Source of the DNA: Gracilibacillus orientalis
GTDB lineage: Bacteria; Bacillota; Bacilli; Bacillales; Amphibacillaceae
Assembly: GCF_900114645.1 (NCBI RefSeq)
Contig: NZ_FOTR01000004.1
Coordinates: 248,001-312,000 of the forward strand
DNA: 64,000 bases
Reading direction: 5' to 3'
Below, piece by piece: positions 35,409 through 44,307 of this stretch (positions are counted from its first letter, which is position 1; each line of letters begins with the position of its first letter). Below the pieces are notes generated by a model, which saw nothing but the letters and a program-made list of their open reading frames with translations, had not been told where the DNA came from and ran no database searches. The position numbers were made by a program, and so were the translations under genes.

Positions 35409-36509
35409 GTGAAACAAACGGTTTTAATAGCGGGTCTCGGACTAATAGGAGGCTCGCTTGCTTTAAGTATACGAGAAACGAAACAAGTAAGATTAATAGG
35501 ATATGATTCCAATTACAGCACACTTGAATATGCCAAAATGAATAAAATCGTGGACGAAGTTTATAGTGATTTTACTGAGGCAGCAGCTCAGGCAGATATA
35601 TGTATCTTAGCTGCACCGGTTTCTGTGACGGTAGAATTGATCAATATTTTAAATGAAATGATATTCGAAAAATCGATCATTGTGACAGATGTAGGATCTG
35701 TTAAAGGACCAATAATGGAAGCAGCAAGTGAAATTGATTCACCTTACATTGCTTTTATAGGTGGTCACCCAATGGCAGGGTCACATAAGAAAGGCATTCA
35801 AGCTGCAAAAAAGCATTTATTTGAAAATGCAATCTATGTCCTGTCTCCAACAGATAGTAGTACGGAAGAGGATGTAGAACGATTACAAGCACTATTAACT
35901 CCAACTAATAGTAAATTCTTAATCTTAGAACCGGATGAACATGATGAGATGACAAGTGTCATTTCGCATTTTCCCCACTTAATCGCTTCATCTCTTGTTC
36001 ACCAGGCAAGAAACTGGCAAAAAAAGCATCCATACATACCTAAGCTTGCAGCAGGTGGCTTTCGTGACATAACAAGAATCGCTTCTAGTAATCCATTAAT
36101 GTGGAGAGATATATTCTTTCAGAACCGATCTAAAATGAGTCGATTATTGGCTGATTGGATAGAAGAAATGAAGCAATTAAAAAAATTGATTGACAGTGGT
36201 GAAAAATCGCAAATCCAGCAATATTTAGAGCAAGCACGTGAATATCGTGATGGTTTGGATAGTAGAAAACAAGGAGCTCTTCCATCCTATTACGACATAT
36301 ATGTGGATATTTTTGACCAACCTGGTGCCATGTTGAAAGTTATCGAATTATTAGCTAAACATGATATTAGTATTAACAATATTGAAATACTGGAGATTAG
36401 AGAAGGTATTACTGGTGTTTTACGGTTAAGTTTCCAAAACAAAAATGATCAGGAATTAAGTCAAGCTATTTTGAAGAAAAATCACTATGATACAGTGATT
36501 GAAGAATAG
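35409..36509 (+). CDS. tyrA: Prephenate dehydrogenase with C-terminal ACT domain
   Basis: NAD-dependent oxidative decarboxylase of 366 aa for tyrosine synthesis. N-terminal Rossmann motif GLGLIGGSLAL (residues 9-19), catalytic segment GGHPMAGSHKKGI, and an ACT domain from about residue 295 (YDIYVDIFDQPGAMLKVIELLAKHDISI) for amino acid feedback. GTG start after AAAAGGAG. Confidence 0.95.
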   Translation: MKQTVLIAGLGLIGGSLALSIRETKQVRLIGYDSNYSTLEYAKMNKIVDEVYSDFTEAAAQADICILAAPVSVTVELINILNEMIFEKSIIVTDVGSVKGPIMEAASEIDSPYIAFIGGHPMAGSHKKGIQAAKKHLFENAIYVLSPTDSSTEEDVERLQALLTPTNSKFLILEPDEHDEMTSVISHFPHLIASSLVHQARNWQKKHPYIPKLAAGGFRDITRIASSNPLMWRDIFFQNRSKMSRLLADWIEEMKQLKKLIDSGEKSQIQQYLEQAREYRDGLDSRKQGALPSYYDIYVDIFDQPGAMLKVIELLAKHDISINNIEILEIREGITGVLRLSFQNKNDQELSQAILKKNHYDTVIEE

Positions 36510-36521
36510 GAGAGGTATATC

Positions 36522-37814
36522 TTGTCGCAAAAAGTATTAGCATTTGAAAAAAAGACGCTAACTGGTAACATTACTGTCCCTGGAGATAAATCCATTTCTC
36601 ATCGCGCAGTAATGTTTGGTTCTTTAGCAGAAGGAACAACCAAGATTACTAACTTTTTAGCTGGTGAGGATTGTTTATCTACCATCGAGGCTTTTCAATC
36701 AATGGGAGTTTTTATCCAACGTGAGGAAAATACTGTCTTAATCGAATCTGAAGGGGTTAACGGACTAGAAGAACCGGTTCAGCCGATTGATTTGGGTAAC
36801 TCCGGAACAACCGCACGACTATTAATTGGTATCTTAGCAGGCTTGCCATATCACTTTACGTTATATGGTGATGATTCGTTATCGAAACGACCAATGGATC
36901 GTATTGCTAATCCTTTACGCGAAATGGGTGCAAAGATTGATGGCCGAGAAAATGGTCGGTTACTTCCGATTGCTGTAAGAGGCGGCCATTTATCACCAAT
37001 TGATTTCAAACCACCTATTAAGAGTGCTCAGATTAAATCAGGTGTTTTATTGGCAGGTCTCTTAACAGATGGGGTCACAACTGTTGAAGAAAAGACTAAA
37101 ACGCGAGATCACACGGAGAATATGCTACAAGCGTTTGGTGCTGATATTGATGTGGAAGGTACTACAGTAAAAATAACAGGTAATAAAAAATTAACCGGAT
37201 GTGATATTGAAGTGCCAGGTGATATTTCGTCAGCAGCATTTTTCCTGGTAGCTGCTGCCATTACCAAAGGAAGTCATATCACCATTGAAAATGTAGGTCT
37301 TAATCCGACACGAACAGGTATCATTGATGTATTAAAAATGATGAATGTTTCCATTAAAGTCGTTGCAAAAAGAACGATTGGTGGGGAGTCCATAGGGGAT
37401 ATTACTGTGCAAGCTTCTCAGCCCAAAGCCACGGTAATAGAAGGAGATATTATTCCTCGAATCATTGATGAAATACCGGTTATTGCTTTATTAGCAACAC
37501 AAGCAACCGGTCAAACCGTGATAAAGGATGCTGAGGAATTGCGATTTAAAGAAACCGACCGCATAGAATCAGTGGTCAATACATTATCAAAATTAGGTGC
37601 GACTATTACTGGTACCAAGGATGGTATGATTATTGAGGGAAATACCCAGCTTCATGGTGGGGTAACGGAATCATATGGTGATCACAGGATTGGAATGATG
37701 ATCGCAGTGGCATCTCTTCTAACGGATGAAAAAGTAGAGTTACATGATGATGAATGCATCGCCATTTCTTATCCAACCTTTTTCGAAGATTTACATTACT
37801 TAATATCCAACTAA
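36522..37814 (+). CDS. aroA: 3-phosphoshikimate 1-carboxyvinyltransferase (EPSP synthase)
   Basis: Makes EPSP from shikimate 3-phosphate and phosphoenolpyruvate; called aroE in B. subtilis. Length 430 aa. PGDKSISHRAVMFGSLAEG (substrate binding), DLGNSGTTARLL and KETDRIES signatures are present. It starts with TTG after AGGAGAGG. Last gene of the supraoperon; a perfect 18-bp stem overlaps its stop codon. Confidence 0.97.
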   Translation: MSQKVLAFEKKTLTGNITVPGDKSISHRAVMFGSLAEGTTKITNFLAGEDCLSTIEAFQSMGVFIQREENTVLIESEGVNGLEEPVQPIDLGNSGTTARLLIGILAGLPYHFTLYGDDSLSKRPMDRIANPLREMGAKIDGRENGRLLPIAVRGGHLSPIDFKPPIKSAQIKSGVLLAGLLTDGVTTVEEKTKTRDHTENMLQAFGADIDVEGTTVKITGNKKLTGCDIEVPGDISSAAFFLVAAAITKGSHITIENVGLNPTRTGIIDVLKMMNVSIKVVAKRTIGGESIGDITVQASQPKATVIEGDIIPRIIDEIPVIALLATQATGQTVIKDAEELRFKETDRIESVVNTLSKLGATITGTKDGMIIEGNTQLHGGVTESYGDHRIGMMIAVASLLTDEKVELHDDECIAISYPTFFEDLHYLISN

Positions 37815-37858
37815 CGAAAAGATCCATGTTGAGTATAATGAACATGGATCTTTTCGTT
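37813..37858 (+). terminator. Terminator at the end of the aro supraoperon
   Basis: AACGAAAAGATCCATGTT (37813-37830) and AACATGGATCTTTTCGTT (37841-37858) form a perfect 18-bp stem. There is no T-run after it, so termination efficiency is uncertain. Confidence 0.7.
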
Positions 37859-37879
37859 ACAAGTAATGAATACACAAAA

Positions 37880-37978
37880 ACATAAACTGCTAGGAAATTT
37901 CATTTTTTCTATAGGGAGTATTTATCCGCAGTGTCAGTTTTATCTATTTGGAATCAGTTAGCCAGAGCAGTTTAGAAA
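37880..37978 (+). repeat. Possible remnant of a repeat islet
   Basis: TAAACTGCT (37883-37891) and AGCAGTTTA (37967-37975) are inverted and resemble the outer ends of the islets at 4473 and 52100. The 75 bp between lack the palindromic units, so this may be a deletion product or chance. Confidence 0.35.
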
Positions 37979-38105
37979 GAAGGTTGATGTGAACAGGTTA
38001 TTTATATGAATTTTTGTTCTTATAAATTGTCTTGGTTGCTCGATTGGTTGTTATCCGATAAGATGAATAGTTAGAAGGATACGATATAAAGAAAGGTTGA
38101 AATTA

Positions 38106-39377
38106 TTGAATACAATTGAACAAGCAATTGAAATGATCCATGCTGGAGAAGTTAAAGAAGCCTTAACATTGCTTAATGAAACGGCAATTTCAGCTGACAT
38201 AGATACCAAACTAGAGATTTCGCATATATTTATAGAATTAGGGAATCATGATTTGGCGGAAGAACTATTAGAAGATATTCTAGTTATAGAACCACATAAC
38301 AGTGAAACGAAATTATTATTATCGGATATCATGATTGATGATAATAAAGACGAGCGAGCAATTGAACTGTTAAATGAAATAGAACTTGGTGATGAGAATT
38401 ACCTTCAAGCATTAGTACAGCTTGCAGATCTTTACCAGGCACAAGGATTATTCGAAGTAGCAGAGAGAAAACTAATAACAGCAAAAAATATAGCCCCGGA
38501 AGAAGCGATAATTGATTTTGCGTTAGGCGAATTATTATTTACTTCTGGAGAATACCATAAATCGATTATTTATTATGAAAAACTAAGACAAACAACTGAA
38601 GAATTTGCCGGTGTTAACATCACCAGTCGCTTAGCAGAAGCATATGCTCTCAATGGTGATTTTGAAGCATCCCTCGATCACTACCAAACATTAGATACAG
38701 AAGATCCTGAGACGCTCTTTCGTTATGGTTTTTTAGCTTATAAGTCCGAACGGTATGAAATAGCAATTCAAGCGTGGGAAAAATTATTAGAAGAAGAGTT
38801 AGAGTATCCTTCTGTTTATTTATATCTAGCGAAAGCATATGAAGAAGAAGGTATGATTGAAGAGGCTTATAAAACGGCCAATCAAGGGGTAGAAATGGAC
38901 CCATTTAATAAAGAAATGTGGTTTACAGCAGGCAGAATCGCATTAAAAATAGGTAACACTGAACTAGCATTTGATTTTGTAATAAAAGCGATATCGTTAG
39001 ATAATGAATATCAAGAAGCACTCTTATTCTTAGTGGAAGCATATAAAAAACAAGAAAATGATTCCGAAATTATACACCTATTAACGGAACAAGTTGATAT
39101 CGAACCGCTAGATGGAATTTTTTACTGGGAGCTTGCCAAAGCTTATTATGAGGAAGAAGAGTTTAAACAGGCATTAAATGCTTACCAAAATGCATACAAT
39201 AAGATAAAGCAAGATACCGACTTCTTAAAAGATTATGGTTATTTTCTAGTAGAAGAAGGGAGGATCAGCAAAGCTTTAGAAGTATTTGAAGAGTTCATGG
39301 CTTTAGAACCATCAGATTTCGATATTCAACAATATGCCGAAAGGTTGAAAGATCAAAATAATGATACTCTCTTTTAA
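38106..39377 (+). CDS. ypiA: TPR-repeat protein YpiA
   Basis: Acidic cytoplasmic protein of 423 aa made almost entirely of tetratricopeptide repeats, with typical A-L-Y-E-A-P spacing (for example LVQLADLYQAQGLFEVAERK and VYLYLAKAYEEEGMIEEAYK). Such repeats mediate protein contacts; no catalytic domain is present. The TTG at 38106 sits nine bases after AAAGG; the TTG at 38097 touches that site. Position between aroA and ypiB matches B. subtilis. Partner unknown. Confidence 0.88.
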   Translation: MNTIEQAIEMIHAGEVKEALTLLNETAISADIDTKLEISHIFIELGNHDLAEELLEDILVIEPHNSETKLLLSDIMIDDNKDERAIELLNEIELGDENYLQALVQLADLYQAQGLFEVAERKLITAKNIAPEEAIIDFALGELLFTSGEYHKSIIYYEKLRQTTEEFAGVNITSRLAEAYALNGDFEASLDHYQTLDTEDPETLFRYGFLAYKSERYEIAIQAWEKLLEEELEYPSVYLYLAKAYEEEGMIEEAYKTANQGVEMDPFNKEMWFTAGRIALKIGNTELAFDFVIKAISLDNEYQEALLFLVEAYKKQENDSEIIHLLTEQVDIEPLDGIFYWELAKAYYEEEEFKQALNAYQNAYNKIKQDTDFLKDYGYFLVEEGRISKALEVFEEFMALEPSDFDIQQYAERLKDQNNDTLF

Positions 39378-39395
39378 TTGGAGGGGGAAGTAAAA

Positions 39396-39956
39396 TTGGA
39401 AACTTCAATTCGTGTGGAGGATAAAAAATCATTTATTCAGTGGTTTTTAGGAAATTATCAACTAAAAAAAAGGGAAAGTGTTTGGATTCTTAACTATTTA
39501 TTAAACCATGAACAACTATTAGAACATGTTCACTTTGTGTTAGAAGCACGATTCTGTCCTAGAGCGATGATTATTTCTACGCATTGTTCAAAAGAAATAG
39601 CTTTTCGGTTTTATAAAAAGCATATTGTAACAACGGATGCAGATAAATCGTTTCATGATATCCGGTTACATGCTAAAGAACCTATATATATACAGCTTAA
39701 TTTTAAAGATTCCAGACAATGTATCCCTTATATAAAAGTATTGGAGGATAATCCGTTTATTCCTGATGATTACTTTTTGACCAAAAGTGATAAAAAAATG
39801 GCAGAAGAATGGTTAGCATATTCGTTATATGAATATAAAAAAGACATGTTACTCCAAAACATAAATGAGGCATTAGATCAAAAAAATCAACAATTGTTTG
39901 AACATTACTCTGATCAATTGAAAAAACTGGAAGCATCCTATATTATTAAGAAGTGA
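39396..39956 (+). CDS. ypiB: YpiB family protein (UPF0302)
   Basis: Cytoplasmic protein of 186 aa of the UPF0302 family: KSFIQWFLGNYQLKKRESVWILNY at the start and VHFVLEARFCPRAMIIST in the middle. The TTG at 39396 follows GGAGGGGGAAG. It directly follows ypiA and precedes ypiF, as in B. subtilis. Proposed there to affect stability of respiratory or qcr components; I cannot confirm that from the sequence. Confidence 0.88.
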   Translation: METSIRVEDKKSFIQWFLGNYQLKKRESVWILNYLLNHEQLLEHVHFVLEARFCPRAMIISTHCSKEIAFRFYKKHIVTTDADKSFHDIRLHAKEPIYIQLNFKDSRQCIPYIKVLEDNPFIPDDYFLTKSDKKMAEEWLAYSLYEYKKDMLLQNINEALDQKNQQLFEHYSDQLKKLEASYIIKK

Positions 39957-40021
39957 ATAGATTGTAGAACGGGAGACCCATTACGAAGGGGATATTCCGT
40001 TTCTTTTTGTGAATTATTGTC

Positions 40022-40046
40022 AACTTGACATCTCGTCAAGTTTTTC
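40022..40046 (+). terminator. Small terminator-like hairpin before ypiF
   Basis: AACTTGAC (40022-40029) and GTCAAGTT (40035-40042) with loop ATCTC, followed by TTTC. The left arm also contains TTGACA, a perfect -35 hexamer, but without a good -10 at 17 bp. It could end ypiB transcripts. Confidence 0.5.
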
Positions 40047-40079
40047 ATGTTCTAGTAAATGTAATAGGGAGGATAATAG

Positions 40080-40538
40080 ATGCGGTGGAAAAAGAAAGAT
40101 CTGGAATTATTTTTTCAATCAAAAGAATATGTTGATACGCTGTGTATACCACTAGTACCCCTTGATTTACAAACAGAATCAGAGGCAACAAAATTAGCTG
40201 ATCAAAATACTTCTTTGCAGATCATATTAGATGAATTAGAAAGAAATTATACGGGTAGAATAATGCTAAGTCCAGCTTATACATACATACGTAGCACAGA
40301 TTATGAGAGCGAGAGTGCCATTCTAAAACAGTGGACAAGCATGTTTTCCAACAATCATTTTAAACATATATTTTTACTTACTTATGATGTGAACTGGAAA
40401 AAACACGAACGTCTCCTCGATAGTAATTTGATATGGCTGACTGCAACTACTATTGAAGATTATCAATCGGACCATGCTAAGAAATGGGTAAACGAACAAG
40501 TACTTCAAATTAGCGAGCTAATCAGAAGCTATTGGTAA
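40080..40538 (+). CDS. ypiF: YpiF family protein (DUF2487)
   Basis: Protein of 152 aa in the YpiF/DUF2487 family: MRWKKKDLELFFQSKEYVDT at the start and KHIFLLTYDVNWKKH in the middle. No enzymatic motif is visible. Ribosome site AGGGAGGA. It always sits just upstream of qcrA in bacilli, hinting at a role linked to the menaquinol:cytochrome c reductase. Confidence 0.86.
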   Translation: MRWKKKDLELFFQSKEYVDTLCIPLVPLDLQTESEATKLADQNTSLQIILDELERNYTGRIMLSPAYTYIRSTDYESESAILKQWTSMFSNNHFKHIFLLTYDVNWKKHERLLDSNLIWLTATTIEDYQSDHAKKWVNEQVLQISELIRSYW

Positions 40539-40581
40539 GAGTTGTTCTTAATAGAAAATAGATATTATAAATTAGATTTTA

Positions 40582-40610
40582 TTGACCATAGCCATAGTTT
40601 GCGCTATCAT
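40582..40610 (+). promoter_or_regulatory. Sigma-A promoter of qcrABC
   Basis: TTGACC (40582-40587), 17 bp, TATCAT (40605-40610): five of six matches in each hexamer at ideal spacing, about 70 bp before qcrA. Confidence 0.75.
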
Positions 40611-40680
40611 AGTAATGTCCTAGTAATATATAAGAGTTTATAATCCATGAAGTCGGAATATGTGTAGAGGGGGGTAAATA

Positions 40681-41202
40681 ATGTCAGAGAAAAAACAACC
40701 AGTGTCCCGTCGTCAGTTTCTAAATTATTCATTAACAGGGGTTGGCGGTTTTATGGCTGCTAGTATGCTTGCACCAATGGTACGTTTTGCTATTGATCCA
40801 GTTTTAGAAGCTACTAGTGGAAGTGAAATGCATGCTGTTGTTGATGTATCAGAAATCACAACGGAGCCTCAACGATTTGACTGGACTGTAAATCAAGTCG
40901 ATGCTTGGTACACATCAGACGTCACAAAAAGTGCTTGGGTTTATAAAGATGAAAATGATGAGATTGTAGCGTTATCACCGACATGTAAACACTTAGGCTG
41001 TGCGGTGAGTTGGGCTTCAAACCCTGATTATCCTGAAGAATTCTTCTGTCCATGTCACGAAGGTCGTTATTACAAAAGTGGTTTAAATGTCCCGGACACA
41101 CCACCAAATGCGGCATTAGACTTATTTGAATACGAAGTGAAAGACGGAACATTACATCTAGGAAATATTGTTGAAAATACAGTTCAGGAAGGAGGCGCTT
41201 AA
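40681..41202 (+). CDS. qcrA: Menaquinol:cytochrome c reductase Rieske iron-sulfur subunit
   Basis: Rieske [2Fe-2S] subunit of 173 aa of the bc complex. The N-terminus has a twin-arginine signal (SRRQFLNYSL) followed by a membrane anchor. Cluster motifs CKHLGC and CPCHEGRY supply two Cys and two His ligands. A good SigA promoter lies upstream. First gene of qcrABC; qcrB follows after 3 bp. Confidence 0.97.
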   Translation: MSEKKQPVSRRQFLNYSLTGVGGFMAASMLAPMVRFAIDPVLEATSGSEMHAVVDVSEITTEPQRFDWTVNQVDAWYTSDVTKSAWVYKDENDEIVALSPTCKHLGCAVSWASNPDYPEEFFCPCHEGRYYKSGLNVPDTPPNAALDLFEYEVKDGTLHLGNIVENTVQEGGA

Positions 41203-41205
41203 TAG

Positions 41206-41880
41206 ATGCTACAGAAGATCTATGACTGGATTGATGATCGTGTGGACATAACTCCACTCTGGCGAGACATTGCAGATCACGAAGTGCCAGAGCATGTTAA
41301 CCCTGCACATCATTTTTCTGCGTTTGTATATTGTTTTGGTGGCTTAACATTCTTTGTAACAGTCATTCAAATTTTATCAGGGATGTTTTTAACGATGTAT
41401 TACGTACCTGATATTGAAAATGCATGGCGGTCTGTTTATTATCTACAAACAGAAGTAGCACATGGGCAAATTGTAAGAGGTATGCACCACTGGGGTGCAA
41501 GTGTAGTTATTGTGATGTTATTTTTACATACTTTACGTGTTTTCTTTCAAGGTGCTTATAAGAAACCACGTGAGCTTAACTGGATGGTAGGTGTCCTTCT
41601 ATTCTTTGTTATGCTTGCACTAGGATTAACGGGTTACTTATTACCATGGGACAATAAAGCATATTTTGCTACAGTAGTAACACTTGAAATTGCAGAAGGT
41701 GTACCTGTTATTGGGGAAATGACTAAAACATTACTTAATGGAGATCCATCTATTGTAGGCGCCCAAACATTAGCTAGATTCTTTGCGATTCACGTGTTCT
41801 TCTTACCAGCAGCACTATTCGTGTTGATGGGTATTCACTTTATCATGATCCGTAAGCAAGGGATTTCCGGTCCGCTATAA
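41206..41880 (+). CDS. qcrB: Menaquinol:cytochrome c reductase cytochrome b subunit
   Basis: Cytochrome b6-type membrane subunit of 224 aa, the same length as in B. subtilis. Heme-ligand histidines lie in MHHWGAS, FLHTLRVF and AIHVFFLP. Cys43 in AFVYCFGG corresponds to the cysteine that covalently holds an extra heme in b6f-like complexes. Transfers electrons from menaquinol across the membrane together with QcrA and QcrC. Confidence 0.97.
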   Translation: MLQKIYDWIDDRVDITPLWRDIADHEVPEHVNPAHHFSAFVYCFGGLTFFVTVIQILSGMFLTMYYVPDIENAWRSVYYLQTEVAHGQIVRGMHHWGASVVIVMLFLHTLRVFFQGAYKKPRELNWMVGVLLFFVMLALGLTGYLLPWDNKAYFATVVTLEIAEGVPVIGEMTKTLLNGDPSIVGAQTLARFFAIHVFFLPAALFVLMGIHFIMIRKQGISGPL

Positions 41881-41907
41881 ACTAGAGCTAACAAAGGAGG
41901 GATAGCA

Positions 41908-42705
41908 GTGAAACGAGGAAAAGGGATGAAGTTTGTCGGCGACTCACGAGTTACGGCTGACAAGAAAAAGTTTATTCCGAAAGATTATTCAGAATTTCCT
42001 GGTAGAACAGAAGCATTTTGGCCAAATTACTTGTTAAAAGAGTGGTTAGTAGGGGCAGTATTTATAATAGGTTTTTTATGTTTAACCATTGCACACCCTG
42101 CACCATTAGAGAAAATGGCCGATCCAACTGATACTAGTTATTTACCATTACCAGACTGGTATTTCTTATTTCTATATCAATTATTAAAGTATAAATTTGC
42201 AAGTGCGCAGTTCTTTGTATTAGGTGCAATTGTTATTCCTGGACTAGCATTTGGTGGACTTCTCTTAGCGCCGTTTCTAGACAGAGGAAAAGAGCGTCGT
42301 CCACATAAACGTCCAATTGCTACTGGTTTAATGATTCTTAGTTTTATTGCTGTATTCTGGTTAACTTATGAAGCATCAGCCCACGTTGACTGGGAAGAAA
42401 AAGCAGAAAACAACAAACCAGAGTTGCCGGATGATCAACCAACTGTTGAAATAGATGAGTCTGATCCCGGTTATGCTCTGTATGAAGAGAACAGCTGTAT
42501 TAATTGCCACGGTGGAGATTTGACTGGTGGAGGAGCAGCTCCAGGTTTGATTGGAATGGAACATGGTGTTGATGAAATTAAAGATATTGCAGTTAATGGT
42601 GTCGGTCAGATGCCTGCAGATCAATTCCAAGGAACAGAAGAAGAATTACAACAGCTTGCTGACTTTATTGTTTCAGTAAATGAACAAGCTGCAGAAGAAG
42701 AATAA
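41908..42705 (+). CDS. qcrC: Menaquinol:cytochrome c reductase subunit IV-cytochrome c fusion
   Basis: Fusion of 265 aa: an N-terminal subunit IV-like membrane part with PDWYFLFLYQLLKY (about 82-95), then a further helix and an outer cytochrome c domain. The heme c site is CINCH at residues 197-201, and a GQMPA methionine is the likely axial ligand. ResC in this window belongs to the heme-delivery system that would mature it. GTG start after AAAGGAGGG; a terminator follows. Confidence 0.96.
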   Translation: MKRGKGMKFVGDSRVTADKKKFIPKDYSEFPGRTEAFWPNYLLKEWLVGAVFIIGFLCLTIAHPAPLEKMADPTDTSYLPLPDWYFLFLYQLLKYKFASAQFFVLGAIVIPGLAFGGLLLAPFLDRGKERRPHKRPIATGLMILSFIAVFWLTYEASAHVDWEEKAENNKPELPDDQPTVEIDESDPGYALYEENSCINCHGGDLTGGGAAPGLIGMEHGVDEIKDIAVNGVGQMPADQFQGTEEELQQLADFIVSVNEQAAEEE

Positions 42706-42710
42706 ACCAT

Positions 42711-42746
42711 TACCCTCGCTCGTACTACATGGGCGGGGGGTTTTTA
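42711..42746 (+). terminator. Terminator after qcrC
   Basis: A GC-rich imperfect stem between ACCCTCGCTC and GGGCGGGGGGT (one bulge and G-U pairs), followed by TTTTT. Confidence 0.8.
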
Positions 42747-42845
42747 ATAGGGTGCTAATAGAGTTGTTGGAACGATGAATTTACTACTAGCAGATCCAAC
42801 AGGTCATTTTGCACTTTAAATGGTGATAGCAAGGGGAAATGTATA

Positions 42846-43430
42846 ATGTTACAAAAGTTATTGTTCCACCCGTATTTTATTGCGCTTTTATTTATTGTGA
42901 ATTTAGTTGGTACTATTTACGGCTACTTTTGGTATGGCAACCAATTAGTAGATGCACCTGTTTATTTTCTCCCTTTTGTACCTGATAGTCCAACAGCTAG
43001 TCTGTTCTTCACATTATTTTTATTTTTTATCTTAAGGGGAAAACATGTCCCAATAATCGAGGCCTTAGCATTTACTACGCTTGTAAAATATGGGATATGG
43101 GCTGTCGTGATGAATCTTTTAACGCTTTACATTAGTGGAGATTTAAGTTGGCAAGGCTATATGCTAATCGCTTCTCATGGTGCAATGGCGGTTCAAGCAT
43201 TTCTGTATGCCCCACTTTATAAATTTAAATTGAGTCATTTAGCAATCGCAGCCATTTGGTTGTTACATAATGAACTGATCGATTATGTCTATGATATGAT
43301 GCCTGTTTATGGCAGTTTATCTGATTATCAGCAACATATTGGCTATTTTACTTTTTGGCTATCGATCATTACTATTTTTATTGTCTATCATATATCTGTC
43401 AAGAAGAACTTGAAATATACTATTACCTAA
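42846..43430 (+). CDS. ypjA: YpjA family membrane protein (DUF1405)
   Basis: Integral membrane protein of 194 aa with about six helices and the DUF1405 pattern (LVGTIYGYFWYGNQL, FVPDSPTASLFFTLFL, TLVKYGIWAVVMN). It lies after qcrC and before ypjB as in B. subtilis. Function unknown; the family is found next to respiratory genes in bacilli. Confidence 0.86.
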   Translation: MLQKLLFHPYFIALLFIVNLVGTIYGYFWYGNQLVDAPVYFLPFVPDSPTASLFFTLFLFFILRGKHVPIIEALAFTTLVKYGIWAVVMNLLTLYISGDLSWQGYMLIASHGAMAVQAFLYAPLYKFKLSHLAIAAIWLLHNELIDYVYDMMPVYGSLSDYQQHIGYFTFWLSIITIFIVYHISVKKNLKYTIT

Positions 43431-43514
43431 ATTTCCAACAGGTTATAATCGAATGCATAACTGCGACCGATCTTTCATACATTTTTAAAAAGAAAGATGG
43501 AAGAAGGGGTAGTT

Positions 43515-44231
43515 GTGCGAATTATATATATGTTTTCATTTTTTTTCATCTTAATAATAATACAAGCTTTTTATCCATCCGACCTCTCTGCTCAAAGTAA
43601 TGATCATTATATGTATACCTTTGAACGACTAGTACAAGAACAACGTTATGATGTAGCCGTCCAAATCATCGAAAATAATCAAATGGCCATTATACAGAGA
43701 GTTGCAGAAGAAAAGGGTACATACGAACCGATAATGAGAGAATACCTTGATAAATGTCTAAGTGTACTTCGAGATGAGCAAACAACAGATTCTGAAAAAT
43801 CATTAGCAGCCCAACAAACCATGATTTTATGGGATGCTATGACCTCTGATAATGCTCCACTATGGACATCCTGGAAGTATGAATTAGATAATAAGATGAA
43901 CAAATTATTAGATCAGAAAAAAGTAAGTCAACATGAAATGGATGAAATTGTTTACTATGTGAAAGCAATATCCCCAGTTGTTAAATTACATTTAAATGAT
44001 GAACAATTCCAAGATTATCAGCAGTCAGTAAGTGTCCTGGCGAATAATCATCAGTCGTATAATGAAATCGAATTAGAAGAAACCTTTGCACAAATATCTA
44101 AGCTTAATATTGACACACTGAATAATGCAAATGCCCATTATACGAAGTGGCTTATATTTATTGTATTCGGTTTTATTTTCCTGAGTTTATCTTATGTTGC
44201 CTGGGCAAAATACAGGGGAGAAACTACGTAA
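43515..44231 (+). CDS. ypjB: Sporulation-associated protein YpjB
   Basis: Protein of 238 aa with an N-terminal signal or anchor (about 2-20), an outer helical domain, and a C-terminal membrane helix (WLIFIVFGFIFLSLSYVAW) with a short basic tail. The GTG at 43515 follows AAGAAGGGG; an ATG at 43497 is upstream of that site. A small ATCTTTC/GAAAGAT hairpin (43470-43498) precedes it. Matches the SpoYpjB family by size and position; function unclear. Confidence 0.8.
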   Translation: MRIIYMFSFFFILIIIQAFYPSDLSAQSNDHYMYTFERLVQEQRYDVAVQIIENNQMAIIQRVAEEKGTYEPIMREYLDKCLSVLRDEQTTDSEKSLAAQQTMILWDAMTSDNAPLWTSWKYELDNKMNKLLDQKKVSQHEMDEIVYYVKAISPVVKLHLNDEQFQDYQQSVSVLANNHQSYNEIELEETFAQISKLNIDTLNNANAHYTKWLIFIVFGFIFLSLSYVAWAKYRGETT

Positions 44232-44307
44232 TCATTTTAATTGACACTTTGTCGTTTTTTGACTAAAATTGACGTTAGTGAGATGTATTTATGATGGAGG
44301 AATGAAG

